Origin: Candidatus Pelagibacterales bacterium
GTDB taxonomy: Bacteria; Pseudomonadota; Alphaproteobacteria; TMED109
Length of the DNA stretch: 64,000 nt
Assembly: GCA_002715505.1 (NCBI GenBank)
Contig: PAZF01000004.1
Span: forward strand, 35,646-99,645
Direction: 5' to 3'
Shown here piece after piece: positions 32,109 to 42,320 of the stretch. Below the pieces are notes generated by a model. It made no database searches. It was not told the origin of the DNA and was given only the letters and a program-made list of their open reading frames with translations. Position numbers and translations under genes: made by a program. Within the stretch, counting starts at the first letter, position 1. Each line of letters starts with the position of its first letter.

Positions 32109-33620
32109 TTACTCTTTAAACCAATCTTCTCTGGCTTTCATAATAATTTTATCAGCCTCTTCGTTATTATCAAACTTTCCTTCTAATATCTCTAATAATT
32201 CATCAGAGGATAAATCTGCTAAATCATTTTTAGTTTTAATATTATTTTTTCCTAAGATAACTATCATTTCTTGATCTAAACCTTCTATTTCTTTCATCTC
32301 ATCTTCAATGCCTAATTTTACTCGTTCTTTTTCAAGTTCTTCTTCCTTTTCGTCTAGATATGCTATTGCTCTCTCTTTTAATTCTTTAGCTAAATTTTCA
32401 TCAAACCCTTCTATTGACTGAAGTTCTTCTAAAGGCACATAAGCTACTGCTTCTATGCTTTTAAAGCCTTCACTTACTAAAAGGTGTGCTATAACATCAT
32501 CTATAACCAAAGCATCTATGAATGTTTGCGTCTCTTTTTTTAATTCTACTTGTCTTCTTTCGGATTCTGCTCCTTCAGTTAGAATAGTTATTTCCCATTT
32601 AGAAACTTGCGAAGCCAACCTGACATTTTGTCCTTTTCTTCCTATAGCTAAACTTAACTGATCATCTGGAACAATCACTTCTACCTTCTTATTTTCTTCA
32701 TCAAGCACTACTTTAGTAACTTCTGCAGGCGAAAGCGTATTAACTATAAATGAAGCTGCATCTTCTGACCAAGTAATAATATCTATTTTTTCACCTTGTA
32801 GTTCATTAACAATTGCCTGAACTCTGCTCCCCCTCATTCCAACACAAGCCCCAACTGGATCAATTGTTTTATCATTCGACAAAACAGCAATTTTAGCTCT
32901 ACTACCTGGGTCTCTAGCAACAGAAATAATTTTAATAATCCCGTCATAAATTTCAGGAACTTCTTGAGAAAAAAGTGCTGCCATAAAATCATTACATGTT
33001 CTTGATAGGTAAATTTGAGGACCGTTTAAGTCTTTTTTTACTGAAGTAATATAAGCCCTAACTCTATCCCCTGGTCTAAAGGTTTCACGAGCAATTGTGT
33101 CATCTTTTCGCATGTAAGCTTCGGCTTTTCCTAAATCGAGAAATACATTTCCATATTCTACTCTTTTAACTACTCCATTGATAATCTGTCCTTGTTTATC
33201 TTGAAATTCTATAAACTGTCTTTCTTTATCAGCCTCTTTTACTCTCTGTACTATTACTTGCTTTGCCGTTTGAGCTGCGACTCTACCAAAATCTATCGGA
33301 GGCAAAGGATCATAAATAGTATCACCCAGCTTTGCATCTTTGTTGTAACCCTTTCCTTCTTCTAGGGATATTTGATTAGATGAATCTTCAATATTGTCAA
33401 CCACATGCAAAACCCTATTAATTTTAATTTCACCAGTTTTTTCATCTATGGAAGCTTTTACTTCCAAGTCCTGACCATATTTTTTTTTTGCAACAGATTG
33501 AATAGCTTGCTCCATTGCCTCTATTACTATATTTTGCTCAATAGATTTATCCCTTGCTACCGCTTCAGCTATTTGCAAAAGTTCTGGTCTTACTACTGAC
33601 AAACCCTCTTTTTCACTCAT
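32109..33620 (-). CDS. nusA: Transcription termination/antitermination factor NusA
   Basis: DPVGACVGMRGSRVQAIVNELQGEKIDI; C-terminal repeats. Confidence 0.97.
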   Translation of the reverse strand: MSEKEGLSVVRPELLQIAEAVARDKSIEQNIVIEAMEQAIQSVAKKKYGQDLEVKASIDEKTGEIKINRVLHVVDNIEDSSNQISLEEGKGYNKDAKLGDTIYDPLPPIDFGRVAAQTAKQVIVQRVKEADKERQFIEFQDKQGQIINGVVKRVEYGNVFLDLGKAEAYMRKDDTIARETFRPGDRVRAYITSVKKDLNGPQIYLSRTCNDFMAALFSQEVPEIYDGIIKIISVARDPGSRAKIAVLSNDKTIDPVGACVGMRGSRVQAIVNELQGEKIDIITWSEDAASFIVNTLSPAEVTKVVLDEENKKVEVIVPDDQLSLAIGRKGQNVRLASQVSKWEITILTEGAESERRQVELKKETQTFIDALVIDDVIAHLLVSEGFKSIEAVAYVPLEELQSIEGFDENLAKELKERAIAYLDEKEEELEKERVKLGIEDEMKEIEGLDQEMIVILGKNNIKTKNDLADLSSDELLEILEGKFDNNEEADKIIMKAREDWFKE

Positions 33621-33767
33621 AAATTCCTCTTAATTACAAATCTTCATTATAATGATAAAGCAAAAAAAAATACGAAGAAAAATCTTCCTAACAAAAAAAT
33701 CCTCATTTGTTGAATTAGTAAAGTTGGTAGCTTTACACATTATAGATTATAGTATTATAAGAAATTT

Positions 33768-34460
33768 TTATAATATATCTACTTTTTTTTTAATTACTAA
33801 ATACTTAGGTATTGTAGTTTTTTTTAAAGATTTTTTAGAATATTTAGTTTCACTTAGCAAATCAGGGAGACTATGAAAGTTTCTTTCATTTTCAATCTTA
33901 TAATTTTTATTATTATACAAAAAAAAATTTTTTACCTCTGAAAAATAATCCTCCACGTCTGTTCCAAAATAAATCTCTCCATCCTTTTTAAGAGCCTCTA
34001 AAAATAAATTTATATTAATTTTATTGAATAACCTTCTTTTCCTGTGTCTTCTTTTAGTCCATGGATCAGGAAATAAAATAATAATTTTAGAAAAAAATTT
34101 CTTAGGAAGCAGGCTTAATAATATTCTTACATCTTTATCAAAAATCTTTACTCGATTCTGATCGCGCTCTTTTAAAGTTGCTAAAAAATTAGCAATTCCA
34201 TTTAAAAATGGCTCACAGCCTATAAATATAGAATCTTTATCATTCCCAATCATGTATTTCAAGTTATCTCCCATTCCAAATCCAACTTCTAAAATAAATT
34301 TTTTATTATTCCTAGAATTTACTTTAGTAAATTTCTTGATATCAGTGTTTTTTAATTTTACTTTAGGAAATATTTTCTTTATGACATTTAGCTTTGCTTT
34401 GCTAAGCCTGTAGCATATTCTTCTACCATAATAATTGAATTGATTTTTTTCTAAAATAAT
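33768..34460 (-). CDS. trmB: tRNA (guanine-N7-)-methyltransferase; 5' end extended to a non-canonical start
   Basis: Reading frame open from after a TAA to NYYGRRICYRLSKAKLNVIKKIFPKVKLKNTDIKKFTKVNSRNNKKFILEVGFGMGDNLKYM...LFPDPWTKRRHRKRR; no ATG/GTG/TTG before the internal Met at 34274. Confidence 0.85.
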   Translation of the reverse strand: MILEKNQFNYYGRRICYRLSKAKLNVIKKIFPKVKLKNTDIKKFTKVNSRNNKKFILEVGFGMGDNLKYMIGNDKDSIFIGCEPFLNGIANFLATLKERDQNRVKIFDKDVRILLSLLPKKFFSKIIILFPDPWTKRRHRKRRLFNKININLFLEALKKDGEIYFGTDVEDYFSEVKNFFLYNNKNYKIENERNFHSLPDLLSETKYSKKSLKKTTIPKYLVIKKKVDIL

Positions 34461-35629
34461 CTTTTAATTTCTTCTACTTTATCTAATTTTTCCCAAGGAA
34501 AGAAGTCGCCTCCTTCATCTTCTCTTCCAAAATGACCAAAATAAGAAGTTTTCTGATAAATTGGTTTAGCTAGTTTTAGCATTTCTCTTATCCCGGCTGG
34601 AGTTAATTGAAATATTTTTTTTATTACATCAACTATTTTTTTATTATCTATTTTAGATGTGTTATGAGTATCTAAAAAAATAGAAACAGGATCTGCTACT
34701 CCTATAACATAAGCTAGTTGTAGAGTACATTTTTCTGCCACTCCTGCAGCTACTAGATTCTTTGCTATGTAACGAGCAGCGTAGGCTCCTGATCTATCAA
34801 CCTTAGATGGATCTTTTCCTGAAAATGCTCCTCCACCATGCGGACATACCCCTCCATAAGTGTCTACTACTATTTTTCTTCCTGTAAGACCTGCATCACC
34901 ATGAGGCCCTCCTATCTCAAATCTTCCAGTTGGGTTTATAAGTATATTTTCATCAGGACATTCCCATCCATTGGGTAAAATATCACGTATAACTGGCAAC
35001 ATAATTTGTTTAATATCATCGGTATTATAAGAATTAATATGCTGTATAGAGAGCACAATTGAATGTACTCCGGTTGGTTTATTTTCTTTATAAATAATTG
35101 AAAATTGTGATTTTGCATCGGGACCCAAACCTGTAACTTCTGAGTTTAACCTTTTGTTTCTAATAGATTTAAGCAGCTGGTGACTAAGTTGTATTGGTAA
35201 AGGCATGTAAGCATCTGTTTCATTAGTTGCATATCCAAACATTATTCCTTGATCACCAGCACCTTCTTCATTTTTTCCAACTGCATCAACTCCCATACTT
35301 ATGTCTGGAGACTGATTATGCAAATTGATATCAATATTAACCTTATCCCAATGAAAAGTACTCTGCTCATAACCGATCGACTTAATTACTGATCTAGTAA
35401 TTTGATCTATATGTTTGTTATTAATATGAACTAAATCTCCATCTCCTCTAACTTCACCTGCTATAAAAACCTTATTAGTAGTAACCATTGTTTCACATGC
35501 TACCCTTGCTAGTTCTGGTGTTTTACAATTTTCCAAATAATAATCAACTATGGCATCAGAAACTTGGTCACAGATTTTATCAGGATGACCTTCTGAAACA
35601 CTTTCGCTTGTAAATATAAACTTACTCAT
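34451..35629 (-). CDS. metK: S-adenosylmethionine synthetase
   Basis: FTSESVSEGHPDKICDQVSDAI, GAGDQGIMFGYA, GGGAFSGKDPSKVDRS. Confidence 0.98.
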   Translation of the reverse strand: MSKFIFTSESVSEGHPDKICDQVSDAIVDYYLENCKTPELARVACETMVTTNKVFIAGEVRGDGDLVHINNKHIDQITRSVIKSIGYEQSTFHWDKVNIDINLHNQSPDISMGVDAVGKNEEGAGDQGIMFGYATNETDAYMPLPIQLSHQLLKSIRNKRLNSEVTGLGPDAKSQFSIIYKENKPTGVHSIVLSIQHINSYNTDDIKQIMLPVIRDILPNGWECPDENILINPTGRFEIGGPHGDAGLTGRKIVVDTYGGVCPHGGGAFSGKDPSKVDRSGAYAARYIAKNLVAAGVAEKCTLQLAYVIGVADPVSIFLDTHNTSKIDNKKIVDVIKKIFQLTPAGIREMLKLAKPIYQKTSYFGHFGREDEGGDFFPWEKLDKVEEIKRLF

Positions 35630-37161
35630 AAACTACTCTTTTTATTTTTGCCATAAAAAAAGGCAATACATGTCAGAAAAAACAATGTCAACATAATTAA
35701 ATAAAACAAAGTTTCCCCATAAATACTATACATAGTTTTTACAGATTTTAAATTTAATTTATAATCAATCACTCCTTTCTTATCTACACTCAATTTAGAT
35801 ATAACCTTTCCAGATGGAGCTATAATACCAGATATACCTGTATTTGCTGCGCGAATTAGTGTAAGCCCTTCCATAACAGCTCTTATTTTAGCAAGAGAAA
35901 AATGTTGATATGGACCTGAAGAATCTCTGTACCATGCATCATTAGTAATGTTTATAATTAAATTGTAATCACCTTTAATACTTTTAGAAAGCTTTGGGAA
36001 AATTACCTCGTAGCAAATCAAAGGAAGTATGTTAATTTTTTCAGAAAGCTTTAAAAAATTTGCCTTATTGCCTACAGAAAAATCTAGATTTCCTGACGTT
36101 AGTTTATCCACATTTATTAAACCTCTAAAAGGGATAAATTCTCCAAACGGAACCAGTTTAAGTTTGTCATGATAAGTAATATTTTTAAAATTTTTTTTAA
36201 TTAAATACATTGTATTATAAATTTTTAAATCATGATTTTTTTTTTCTGCTCTTACAGCCCCTAAAATTAAATTATCAATATTATCTAAGCCAAATTTTTT
36301 TTTATGTGTTATTTTTTTAAGCTCAACAATATCAAAGTTTATTGCAGTTTCTGGTAATATAATGAGATCGAATTTTTTATAATTATTTTGAGTTGTTAAA
36401 GAAGTTAATTTTTCATAATTTTCTTTCAACTTATTTTTATTCCATTTATGTTCTTGTTTTATATTTGGCTGGACAACTCTCAACAAAATTGTATCTATTA
36501 AAATTTCTTCAGTATTTAAAATTTTAGGTAAAAACAAAACACTTAGAATAAAAGGGAATGAAAATAAAATTGCTTTTCTTAAATTAAATAAAAGATAATA
36601 AAATGAAATTATTAAAGAATAAGTTAATAAACTATATCCCCATACTCCTAGTATTGAAAATGGATACATAGTCATGCTGCTAAACGACCATATTGTAGAA
36701 ATCGGAGTCCATGGGAAACCCCAAAAAATATTTCCTTTTAACCAATCAAATAATGAAAAAATAAAAATAAAAAAAATTCCAAAATGTATACTTTTATAAT
36801 TTTTAAAGAATTTAAATAAAAAGTAAAAAGCTAAACCCATAAAGACAGCTAAGAAAGAGCATAATATTAAAATTGCAGCTGCTCCTAAAATATATCCACC
36901 TGCATCAGCAGTTTCAAAGGAAATAGCAATCCAATAAAGCAGCCCTAAATGATTGCCTAAGCTATATAAAAAACCATATAAAAAAAAATTATGCTTTTTA
37001 TTTTTGTTTAGAGTTAATAGATATATGATTATAAAAAAAGAAAATATTGTTATAGGAAAAAAATTAAAGGGGGCATAACCTACACTAGATATAAATCCAA
37101 TAAAGAATATAAAAAGCTTTAAATACTTACTTTCAGTCAGAAGTGTTATTTTATTTTTCAA
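35626..37161 (-). CDS. lnt: Apolipoprotein N-acyltransferase
   Basis: Multi-TM plus nitrilase domain: LILPETAINFD, ICYEVIFPKLSKS, NITNDAWY. Confidence 0.94.
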   Translation of the reverse strand: MKNKITLLTESKYLKLFIFFIGFISSVGYAPFNFFPITIFSFFIIIYLLTLNKNKKHNFFLYGFLYSLGNHLGLLYWIAISFETADAGGYILGAAAILILCSFLAVFMGLAFYFLFKFFKNYKSIHFGIFFIFIFSLFDWLKGNIFWGFPWTPISTIWSFSSMTMYPFSILGVWGYSLLTYSLIISFYYLLFNLRKAILFSFPFILSVLFLPKILNTEEILIDTILLRVVQPNIKQEHKWNKNKLKENYEKLTSLTTQNNYKKFDLIILPETAINFDIVELKKITHKKKFGLDNIDNLILGAVRAEKKNHDLKIYNTMYLIKKNFKNITYHDKLKLVPFGEFIPFRGLINVDKLTSGNLDFSVGNKANFLKLSEKINILPLICYEVIFPKLSKSIKGDYNLIINITNDAWYRDSSGPYQHFSLAKIRAVMEGLTLIRAANTGISGIIAPSGKVISKLSVDKKGVIDYKLNLKSVKTMYSIYGETLFYLIMLTLFFLTCIAFFYGKNKKSSL

Positions 37162-37975
37162 TTATGTTTTCGCTCCTAGAAACGAGAACTTTATTTATTC
37201 TTCTATTATCAGCTTCTAAAATCTTAAAATTAAGACCTAATTTAGGGTGTGATATTACTTCATTTACATTAGGTATTTTTCCACTTATTGTAAAAATTAA
37301 ACCCCCTACGGTATCAACTTCTTTATGTGCATCAATATGAGAAAAATTTAAACCTAATGCTCTTTCCAAATCAGAGGTTAATGCTCTAGCATTTACTAAA
37401 AAAGCCCCATTATCTAAACTCGTAACCATAGGTCCTTTCTTAGAGTCATGTTCATCTTCTATTTCTCCTACTATCTCTTCTACTAAATCTTCAATAGTAA
37501 CCAGTCCATCTGTTCCTCCATGCTCATCTACAATTATTGCTAAATGAGTTCTTGTGGCTCTCATTTGACCTAGCAGGTCATTTACTAGCATTGAAGGAGA
37601 GGCAAAAAGGACATTTCTTTTAATCTTATTAATGGAAAAAGCTTCATTTTTTTTCCAAAAGTTTAATAAATCTTTTACATGTATCATACCAACTATATTA
37701 TCTAGTTGTTCACTGTAAACAGGAATTCTACTGTGTGATGCTTTAAGGAAAAGGCTCAGTGTGCTATTTAAATTGGAGCTTGCTGACAAAGCCACTATGT
37801 CTGCTCTAGGTACCATTATATCTACAACCTGAATATTTCCCAATTTTAATAAATTACCCAACATGTTGGTTTGATCATTTGAAAGACTATTATTAGCCTT
37901 TAGCCCTTCTACTAATTCATATGACTTAGGTTGGAATTTAAAAATTTTTTTAAGGAACTCTATAAAATTTTTCAT
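37151..37975 (-). CDS. CorC/HlyC-type CBS-domain transporter-associated protein
   Basis: VVDIMVPRADIVAL, TDGLVTIEDLVEEIVGEIEDEHD. Confidence 0.93.
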   Translation of the reverse strand: MKNFIEFLKKIFKFQPKSYELVEGLKANNSLSNDQTNMLGNLLKLGNIQVVDIMVPRADIVALSASSNLNSTLSLFLKASHSRIPVYSEQLDNIVGMIHVKDLLNFWKKNEAFSINKIKRNVLFASPSMLVNDLLGQMRATRTHLAIIVDEHGGTDGLVTIEDLVEEIVGEIEDEHDSKKGPMVTSLDNGAFLVNARALTSDLERALGLNFSHIDAHKEVDTVGGLIFTISGKIPNVNEVISHPKLGLNFKILEADNRRINKVLVSRSENIIEK

Positions 37976-38451
37976 ATTTGCCTATAGTGTTTATAAGGGT
38001 TGTAAATATTTAAAATTTTTAAAATTCTAATTTCTTCAGTTTGCATAACTTTTTCATTTATTTTGTTATCATGATCATATCCTTTTAAATGTAAAATGCC
38101 ATGTATTAGCAGGTGAGACATATGGTGAATAAAGCTTAAATTTCCAAAAGTTGCTTCTTTTTTTAGTGTTTGATAAGCCAAAATTATATCACCTAAATAA
38201 TTTTTTTGATAATTAGAATTAGAAATAATTCTATCCTGTGGAAAACTTAAAACATTCGTAGGTTTATTTTTCCCCTTCCATTTACAATTTAAATATTGAA
38301 TTTGTTTGTCATTGGAAAGAACAATAGAAACCCCATATCTTTGCAAATTGCAAACCTTAAGAATCTTTCTTATCATACTAATTGAATTACTATTCCATCT
38401 GGGTTCTAATAATGTAATATTTATATCCGAATTAAAGTTTATCAATCTCAT
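37972..38451 (-). CDS. ybeY: Endoribonuclease YbeY
   Basis: KPTNVLSFPQ, HLLIHGILHLKGYDHD. Confidence 0.95.
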   Translation of the reverse strand: MRLINFNSDINITLLEPRWNSNSISMIRKILKVCNLQRYGVSIVLSNDKQIQYLNCKWKGKNKPTNVLSFPQDRIISNSNYQKNYLGDIILAYQTLKKEATFGNLSFIHHMSHLLIHGILHLKGYDHDNKINEKVMQTEEIRILKILNIYNPYKHYRQI

Positions 38452-39428
38452 TACTCTTGATCAGTAAAAATATTTTTTTTTCTATAACTTTTTACTATTG
38501 CATTTACTATAGGATGTCTAACAACATCTTTATCATCAAACTTTATGTGACTTACTCCAGCAATAGAATTAGTTACTTCTAAAGCTTCATATAAGCCAGA
38601 ATTTCCTTTTTTAGGTAAATCAATCTGTGTTAAATCTCCGGTTATTACCATTTTTGACTCTTTTCCCAGTCTTGTAAGAAACATTTTCATTTGCATTGGT
38701 GTTGTATTTTGAGCTTCGTCCAAAATTATATATGAATATGATAAAGTTCTCCCTCTCATAAAAGCCAAAGGAGCTATTTCAATTTTTTCTTTCTCTATAA
38801 ATTTAGCAATTTTATCTTTATACATACAATCTCCAAGCGCATCATACAAGGGCCTTAAATAAGGGTCTATCTTATCTTTCAAATCTCCTGGCAAAAAACC
38901 TAGTTGCTCTCCAGCTTCAACAGCTGGTCTAGATAAAATAATTTTTTCTATATTTCCTTTACTAATTTGTTCCACTGCATCTGCTACAGCTAAATATGTT
39001 TTACCGGTACCAGCAGGGCCAACCCCAAAAGTCATCGTATTTTTTTTAAGCGCATTAATAAAATTTGCTTGAGATAAACTTCTCGCCACAATTTTCTTTT
39101 TTGGTGTATTTATAGCTGATTTTTTTATATCATTATTATTCAAAGATGAAAGTCTAATAGCATTTTCTACTTCATCATTATCTATAATTTTTTTCTCTCT
39201 TATAATCTCTATCAGACTTGATAATATATTTTTTGCCCTATTGGCTTCTTCGCCCTCAATCGTGAGTATATTTCCTCTGGCATTAATTTTTAAGTTTAGC
39301 GATTTTTCAATATACTTTATATTTTTGTCACTTTCACCAAAAAGAGGAATGGCAATAGAATTGTCATTCACATCAAATACTATTTGATTGTTATTAGCTA
39401 TTTTTATACTATTTCTCCCATAAGACAA
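38451..39428 (-). CDS. PhoH-family ATPase
   Basis: TFGVGPAGTGKTYLAVADAV, RPAVEAGEQLGFLPGDLKDK, LDEAQNTTPMQMKMFLTR. Confidence 0.95.
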   Translation of the reverse strand: MSYGRNSIKIANNNQIVFDVNDNSIAIPLFGESDKNIKYIEKSLNLKINARGNILTIEGEEANRAKNILSSLIEIIREKKIIDNDEVENAIRLSSLNNNDIKKSAINTPKKKIVARSLSQANFINALKKNTMTFGVGPAGTGKTYLAVADAVEQISKGNIEKIILSRPAVEAGEQLGFLPGDLKDKIDPYLRPLYDALGDCMYKDKIAKFIEKEKIEIAPLAFMRGRTLSYSYIILDEAQNTTPMQMKMFLTRLGKESKMVITGDLTQIDLPKKGNSGLYEALEVTNSIAGVSHIKFDDKDVVRHPIVNAIVKSYRKKNIFTDQE

Positions 39429-40714
39429 TTGTCAAATGCATCTTTAACTTTTAGTTTTAACTGACTTTTCACCATACTTTTTTTACATTCAAAAATTACT
39501 GTTTGCATCCACTTAGTTGCACCTCTAAATTGATTTTCTTTTTTTCCTTTACCCTTTAAGAGTATATCAACTTCCTTCCCCACAAAACTTAAATTAAAAT
39601 TCTTTTTTTGATCTTTCAATAAAGTTTGTAGTTCTTGTAGTCTTTCATTTTTTTCTTTTTCGGAAATATCACAGTCTATCCTATTAGCCTTAGTTCCTAT
39701 TCTTTTACTGTATTTGAATGAATAAGCATGTGCAAATTTAACTTCCTTAACAAGATTTAAAGTTTCTTTAAAGTCTCTTCTAGACTCTCCAGGAAAACCT
39801 ACAATAAAATCAGAAGAAAGGGCTATATTAGGAACTTTTTTTCTTATTTTATCAATAATATTTAAATACTCTTTTGATGTGTATTTTCTATTCATATTTT
39901 TTAAAATAGTATCTGACCCAGATTGTACTGGTAAATGTAGGAAAGGGTTTAGTTTTTTACTGGATGCGTGAAGGTCAATTAAAGCCTCGTCCATATCTCT
40001 TGGATGTGATGTAGTATAACTAATTCTATCTAAATTTTTTATTTTTTCTAACTCTAAAATCAGTTTAGCAAGATTTGTTTGAACATTTCGTGAATCATTT
40101 CCATGATAAGCATTTACATTTTGTCCAAGTAAAATGATTTCTTTACATCCATTCTGACAAAGAGACCTAGCCTCTTCAACTACATCATTTACAGATCTAG
40201 AGTATTCAGCTCCTCTTGTGAAAGGAACGACACAAAAGCTGCAAAACTTATTACAACCTTCTTGTATAGTTATAAAAGATGATATAAGAGATTTTTTCCT
40301 GCTATTTCCTAATTTAAAAAATTTTTCTTCTTCATCAAATTCTAGAAATATTTTTCTCTTATTTGTCTTATTAGATAATATATCAGGCAATTCTTGATAC
40401 TTTTGCGGACCTATAATCGCGTCTATAATTGGTTGTCTCTGCAACATAGCTTTTCCTTCTGCTTGAGCTACACATCCGGCAACTATTATTTTTAAATTTT
40501 TATTTTTATTTTTAAAATCTGCAAGTTTTCCAATTTCTGAATAAACTTTTTCTGCTGCCTTTTCTCTTATGTGGCACGTATTTAATAAAATTGCATCTGC
40601 ATTATCGGGGCTTGAAACCAAACTGTGGGTTTTATTTACTGTATCTGACATTCTCTCACTGTCATAGACATTCATTTGACAGCCAAAAGTTTTTATATAA
40701 ATATTTTTTTTCAA
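39404..40714 (-). CDS. miaB: tRNA-2-methylthio-N6-dimethylallyladenosine synthase
   Basis: TFGCQMNVYDSERM, IQEGCNKFCSFCVVPFTRG. Confidence 0.97.
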   Translation of the reverse strand: MKKNIYIKTFGCQMNVYDSERMSDTVNKTHSLVSSPDNADAILLNTCHIREKAAEKVYSEIGKLADFKNKNKNLKIIVAGCVAQAEGKAMLQRQPIIDAIIGPQKYQELPDILSNKTNKRKIFLEFDEEEKFFKLGNSRKKSLISSFITIQEGCNKFCSFCVVPFTRGAEYSRSVNDVVEEARSLCQNGCKEIILLGQNVNAYHGNDSRNVQTNLAKLILELEKIKNLDRISYTTSHPRDMDEALIDLHASSKKLNPFLHLPVQSGSDTILKNMNRKYTSKEYLNIIDKIRKKVPNIALSSDFIVGFPGESRRDFKETLNLVKEVKFAHAYSFKYSKRIGTKANRIDCDISEKEKNERLQELQTLLKDQKKNFNLSFVGKEVDILLKGKGKKENQFRGATKWMQTVIFECKKSMVKSQLKLKVKDAFDNCLMGEIV

Positions 40715-40723
40715 ATTTATTAT

Positions 40724-41488
40724 TCAATTATGATTAAATTTATTATTAGTTATCAAGTTCATACCTTCAACCACCTGTTTCCTGCTAATTTCAGATAAAG
40801 CTTTTCTATTCTTTCCCTTTGAAATAGTCATAGGATGGAAAACTAAGCTAGCATTAACGGAACTAAAACTTAAAAACCTCCTTAAATGGGCAATCATATT
40901 CATACCACCATACCAAGCTATGGTAGGCCTTAATCTATTATCAAGTGGCATATTGTTAATATGTGTATAACAAAGTGAAAAATTTTGCAATCCCAATGTA
41001 GGATTATCTTCGAATATTTTGAATAAGCTAGGTTTAAATTTTAAGACATTTTTACCATTATTAGTAGTGCCTTCTGGGAAAATTATAGTCGCAAACTTTC
41101 CACTAAGACTATCAGATACTTTTTTCAAGCTATCTAGAGTTCTAAGACTTCTTCTATCAATAAATATTGAGTTTTGTAGCTTCGCTAAAAATCCAAAAAA
41201 AAACCAACTTTTTATTTCAGATTTAGCTACAAAACATGAGGGCAATACTGATCCTAAAATTATAATATCTAAATAAGAACAATGGTTTCCTGTTAAGATT
41301 AGTGGTTTATGGCTACTCGGTTTTCCTTGTAAAGATAATCTGATGCCAAGGATTTTAAGTAAAAATTTATGAAACAAAACTGGCAGTAAAAATCTTAGCC
41401 TACTTCTAATTAACATGAAGATTAATTGGAAAGGTAATAATAATAATATCCAAAATAATACTATTATAACTTTAAAAAATAAAAACAA
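40724..41488 (-). CDS. 1-acyl-sn-glycerol-3-phosphate acyltransferase
   Basis: TGNHCSYLDIIIL (acyltransferase H-x4-D-like), FPEGTTNNGK. Confidence 0.85.
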   Translation of the reverse strand: MFLFFKVIIVLFWILLLLPFQLIFMLIRSRLRFLLPVLFHKFLLKILGIRLSLQGKPSSHKPLILTGNHCSYLDIIILGSVLPSCFVAKSEIKSWFFFGFLAKLQNSIFIDRRSLRTLDSLKKVSDSLSGKFATIIFPEGTTNNGKNVLKFKPSLFKIFEDNPTLGLQNFSLCYTHINNMPLDNRLRPTIAWYGGMNMIAHLRRFLSFSSVNASLVFHPMTISKGKNRKALSEISRKQVVEGMNLITNNKFNHN

Positions 41489-41505
41489 CTTCTCGCTTTA
41501 AAAAA

Positions 41506-42309
41506 TTATTTTCTATCATAATGAAGTTTGTATCTGCTAGCTATTTTTTTTGTGGGTAAAACTATACAAACGTCTGTAGTATTAAAATCATGATCAATTA
41601 CAGCTCCATCTCCAACAAAAGCTCCTAACCTAATATATCCTTTTATTAAAGGAGGTATGGATGATAAAAAATCTCTAAAAGAAGGCATTTGCGTATTTTC
41701 CTTTTTCATACTTATATACCTTTGTTCTAATGCTTTAGGTCTAATATTTTTAGGAGCAAGGTAATTTTTATACAAATAGTTAAAAGATTTTTGGTGAATT
41801 AATGGCTCAATCCCGGGAAAAGAAGCACATCCAAACATTATATCTATTTCGTATTTTACGACATATTGAGATATGAATGACCACAGCAATTGCATGGTAG
41901 TTCCTGTTCTATATTCTTTAGCAACGCAACTCCTTCCTAACTCTAAGATATTTCCTTTAAAATTAATAAGTTGTGAAATATCATATTCATTTGATGTATA
42001 AAAAACGTTATCTTTGTATTTTTGAGTTCCCCTGTTTAATCTATAAGTTCCTATAACTCTATCTTTTAAGGTTCCTTTTAGGCTATTATCAAAAACCAAA
42101 ATATGGTCGAAGTAATGATCAAAATTATCAATATCTCTTTTTAATTTTGTTTGCTTGTAACTAGCCTTCGCTTTCATTTCTTCATAGAATATTTTATACC
42201 TTAATGCTTGCGCAGCATCAATTTCTAAACTATTTTCCGCCAATCTAACTTCTAATGAACCAGATTTAAGGTTTAGTAATAAAGAATTAAAGTTTTCCGC
42301 TACTGCCAT
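41506..42309 (-). CDS. GNAT-family acyltransferase, OlsB-like
   Basis: EVRLAENSLEIDAAQALRYKIFYEEM..., LELGRSCVAKEYRTG; next to plsC-type gene. Confidence 0.75.
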   Translation of the reverse strand: MAVAENFNSLLLNLKSGSLEVRLAENSLEIDAAQALRYKIFYEEMKAKASYKQTKLKRDIDNFDHYFDHILVFDNSLKGTLKDRVIGTYRLNRGTQKYKDNVFYTSNEYDISQLINFKGNILELGRSCVAKEYRTGTTMQLLWSFISQYVVKYEIDIMFGCASFPGIEPLIHQKSFNYLYKNYLAPKNIRPKALEQRYISMKKENTQMPSFRDFLSSIPPLIKGYIRLGAFVGDGAVIDHDFNTTDVCIVLPTKKIASRYKLHYDRK

Positions 42310-42320
42310 AAGATTTACTA

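Noticed and set aside
33652-33876. 74-aa + strand ORF between nusA and trmB as possible rimP remnant
   Set aside because: Wrong strand, overlaps the trmB 3' end and shows no RimP-like sequence.
36104-36112. Perfect DnaA box TTATCCACA
   Set aside because: Single copy inside the lnt coding region, about 20 kb from dnaA, with no cluster of boxes around it; likely chance.
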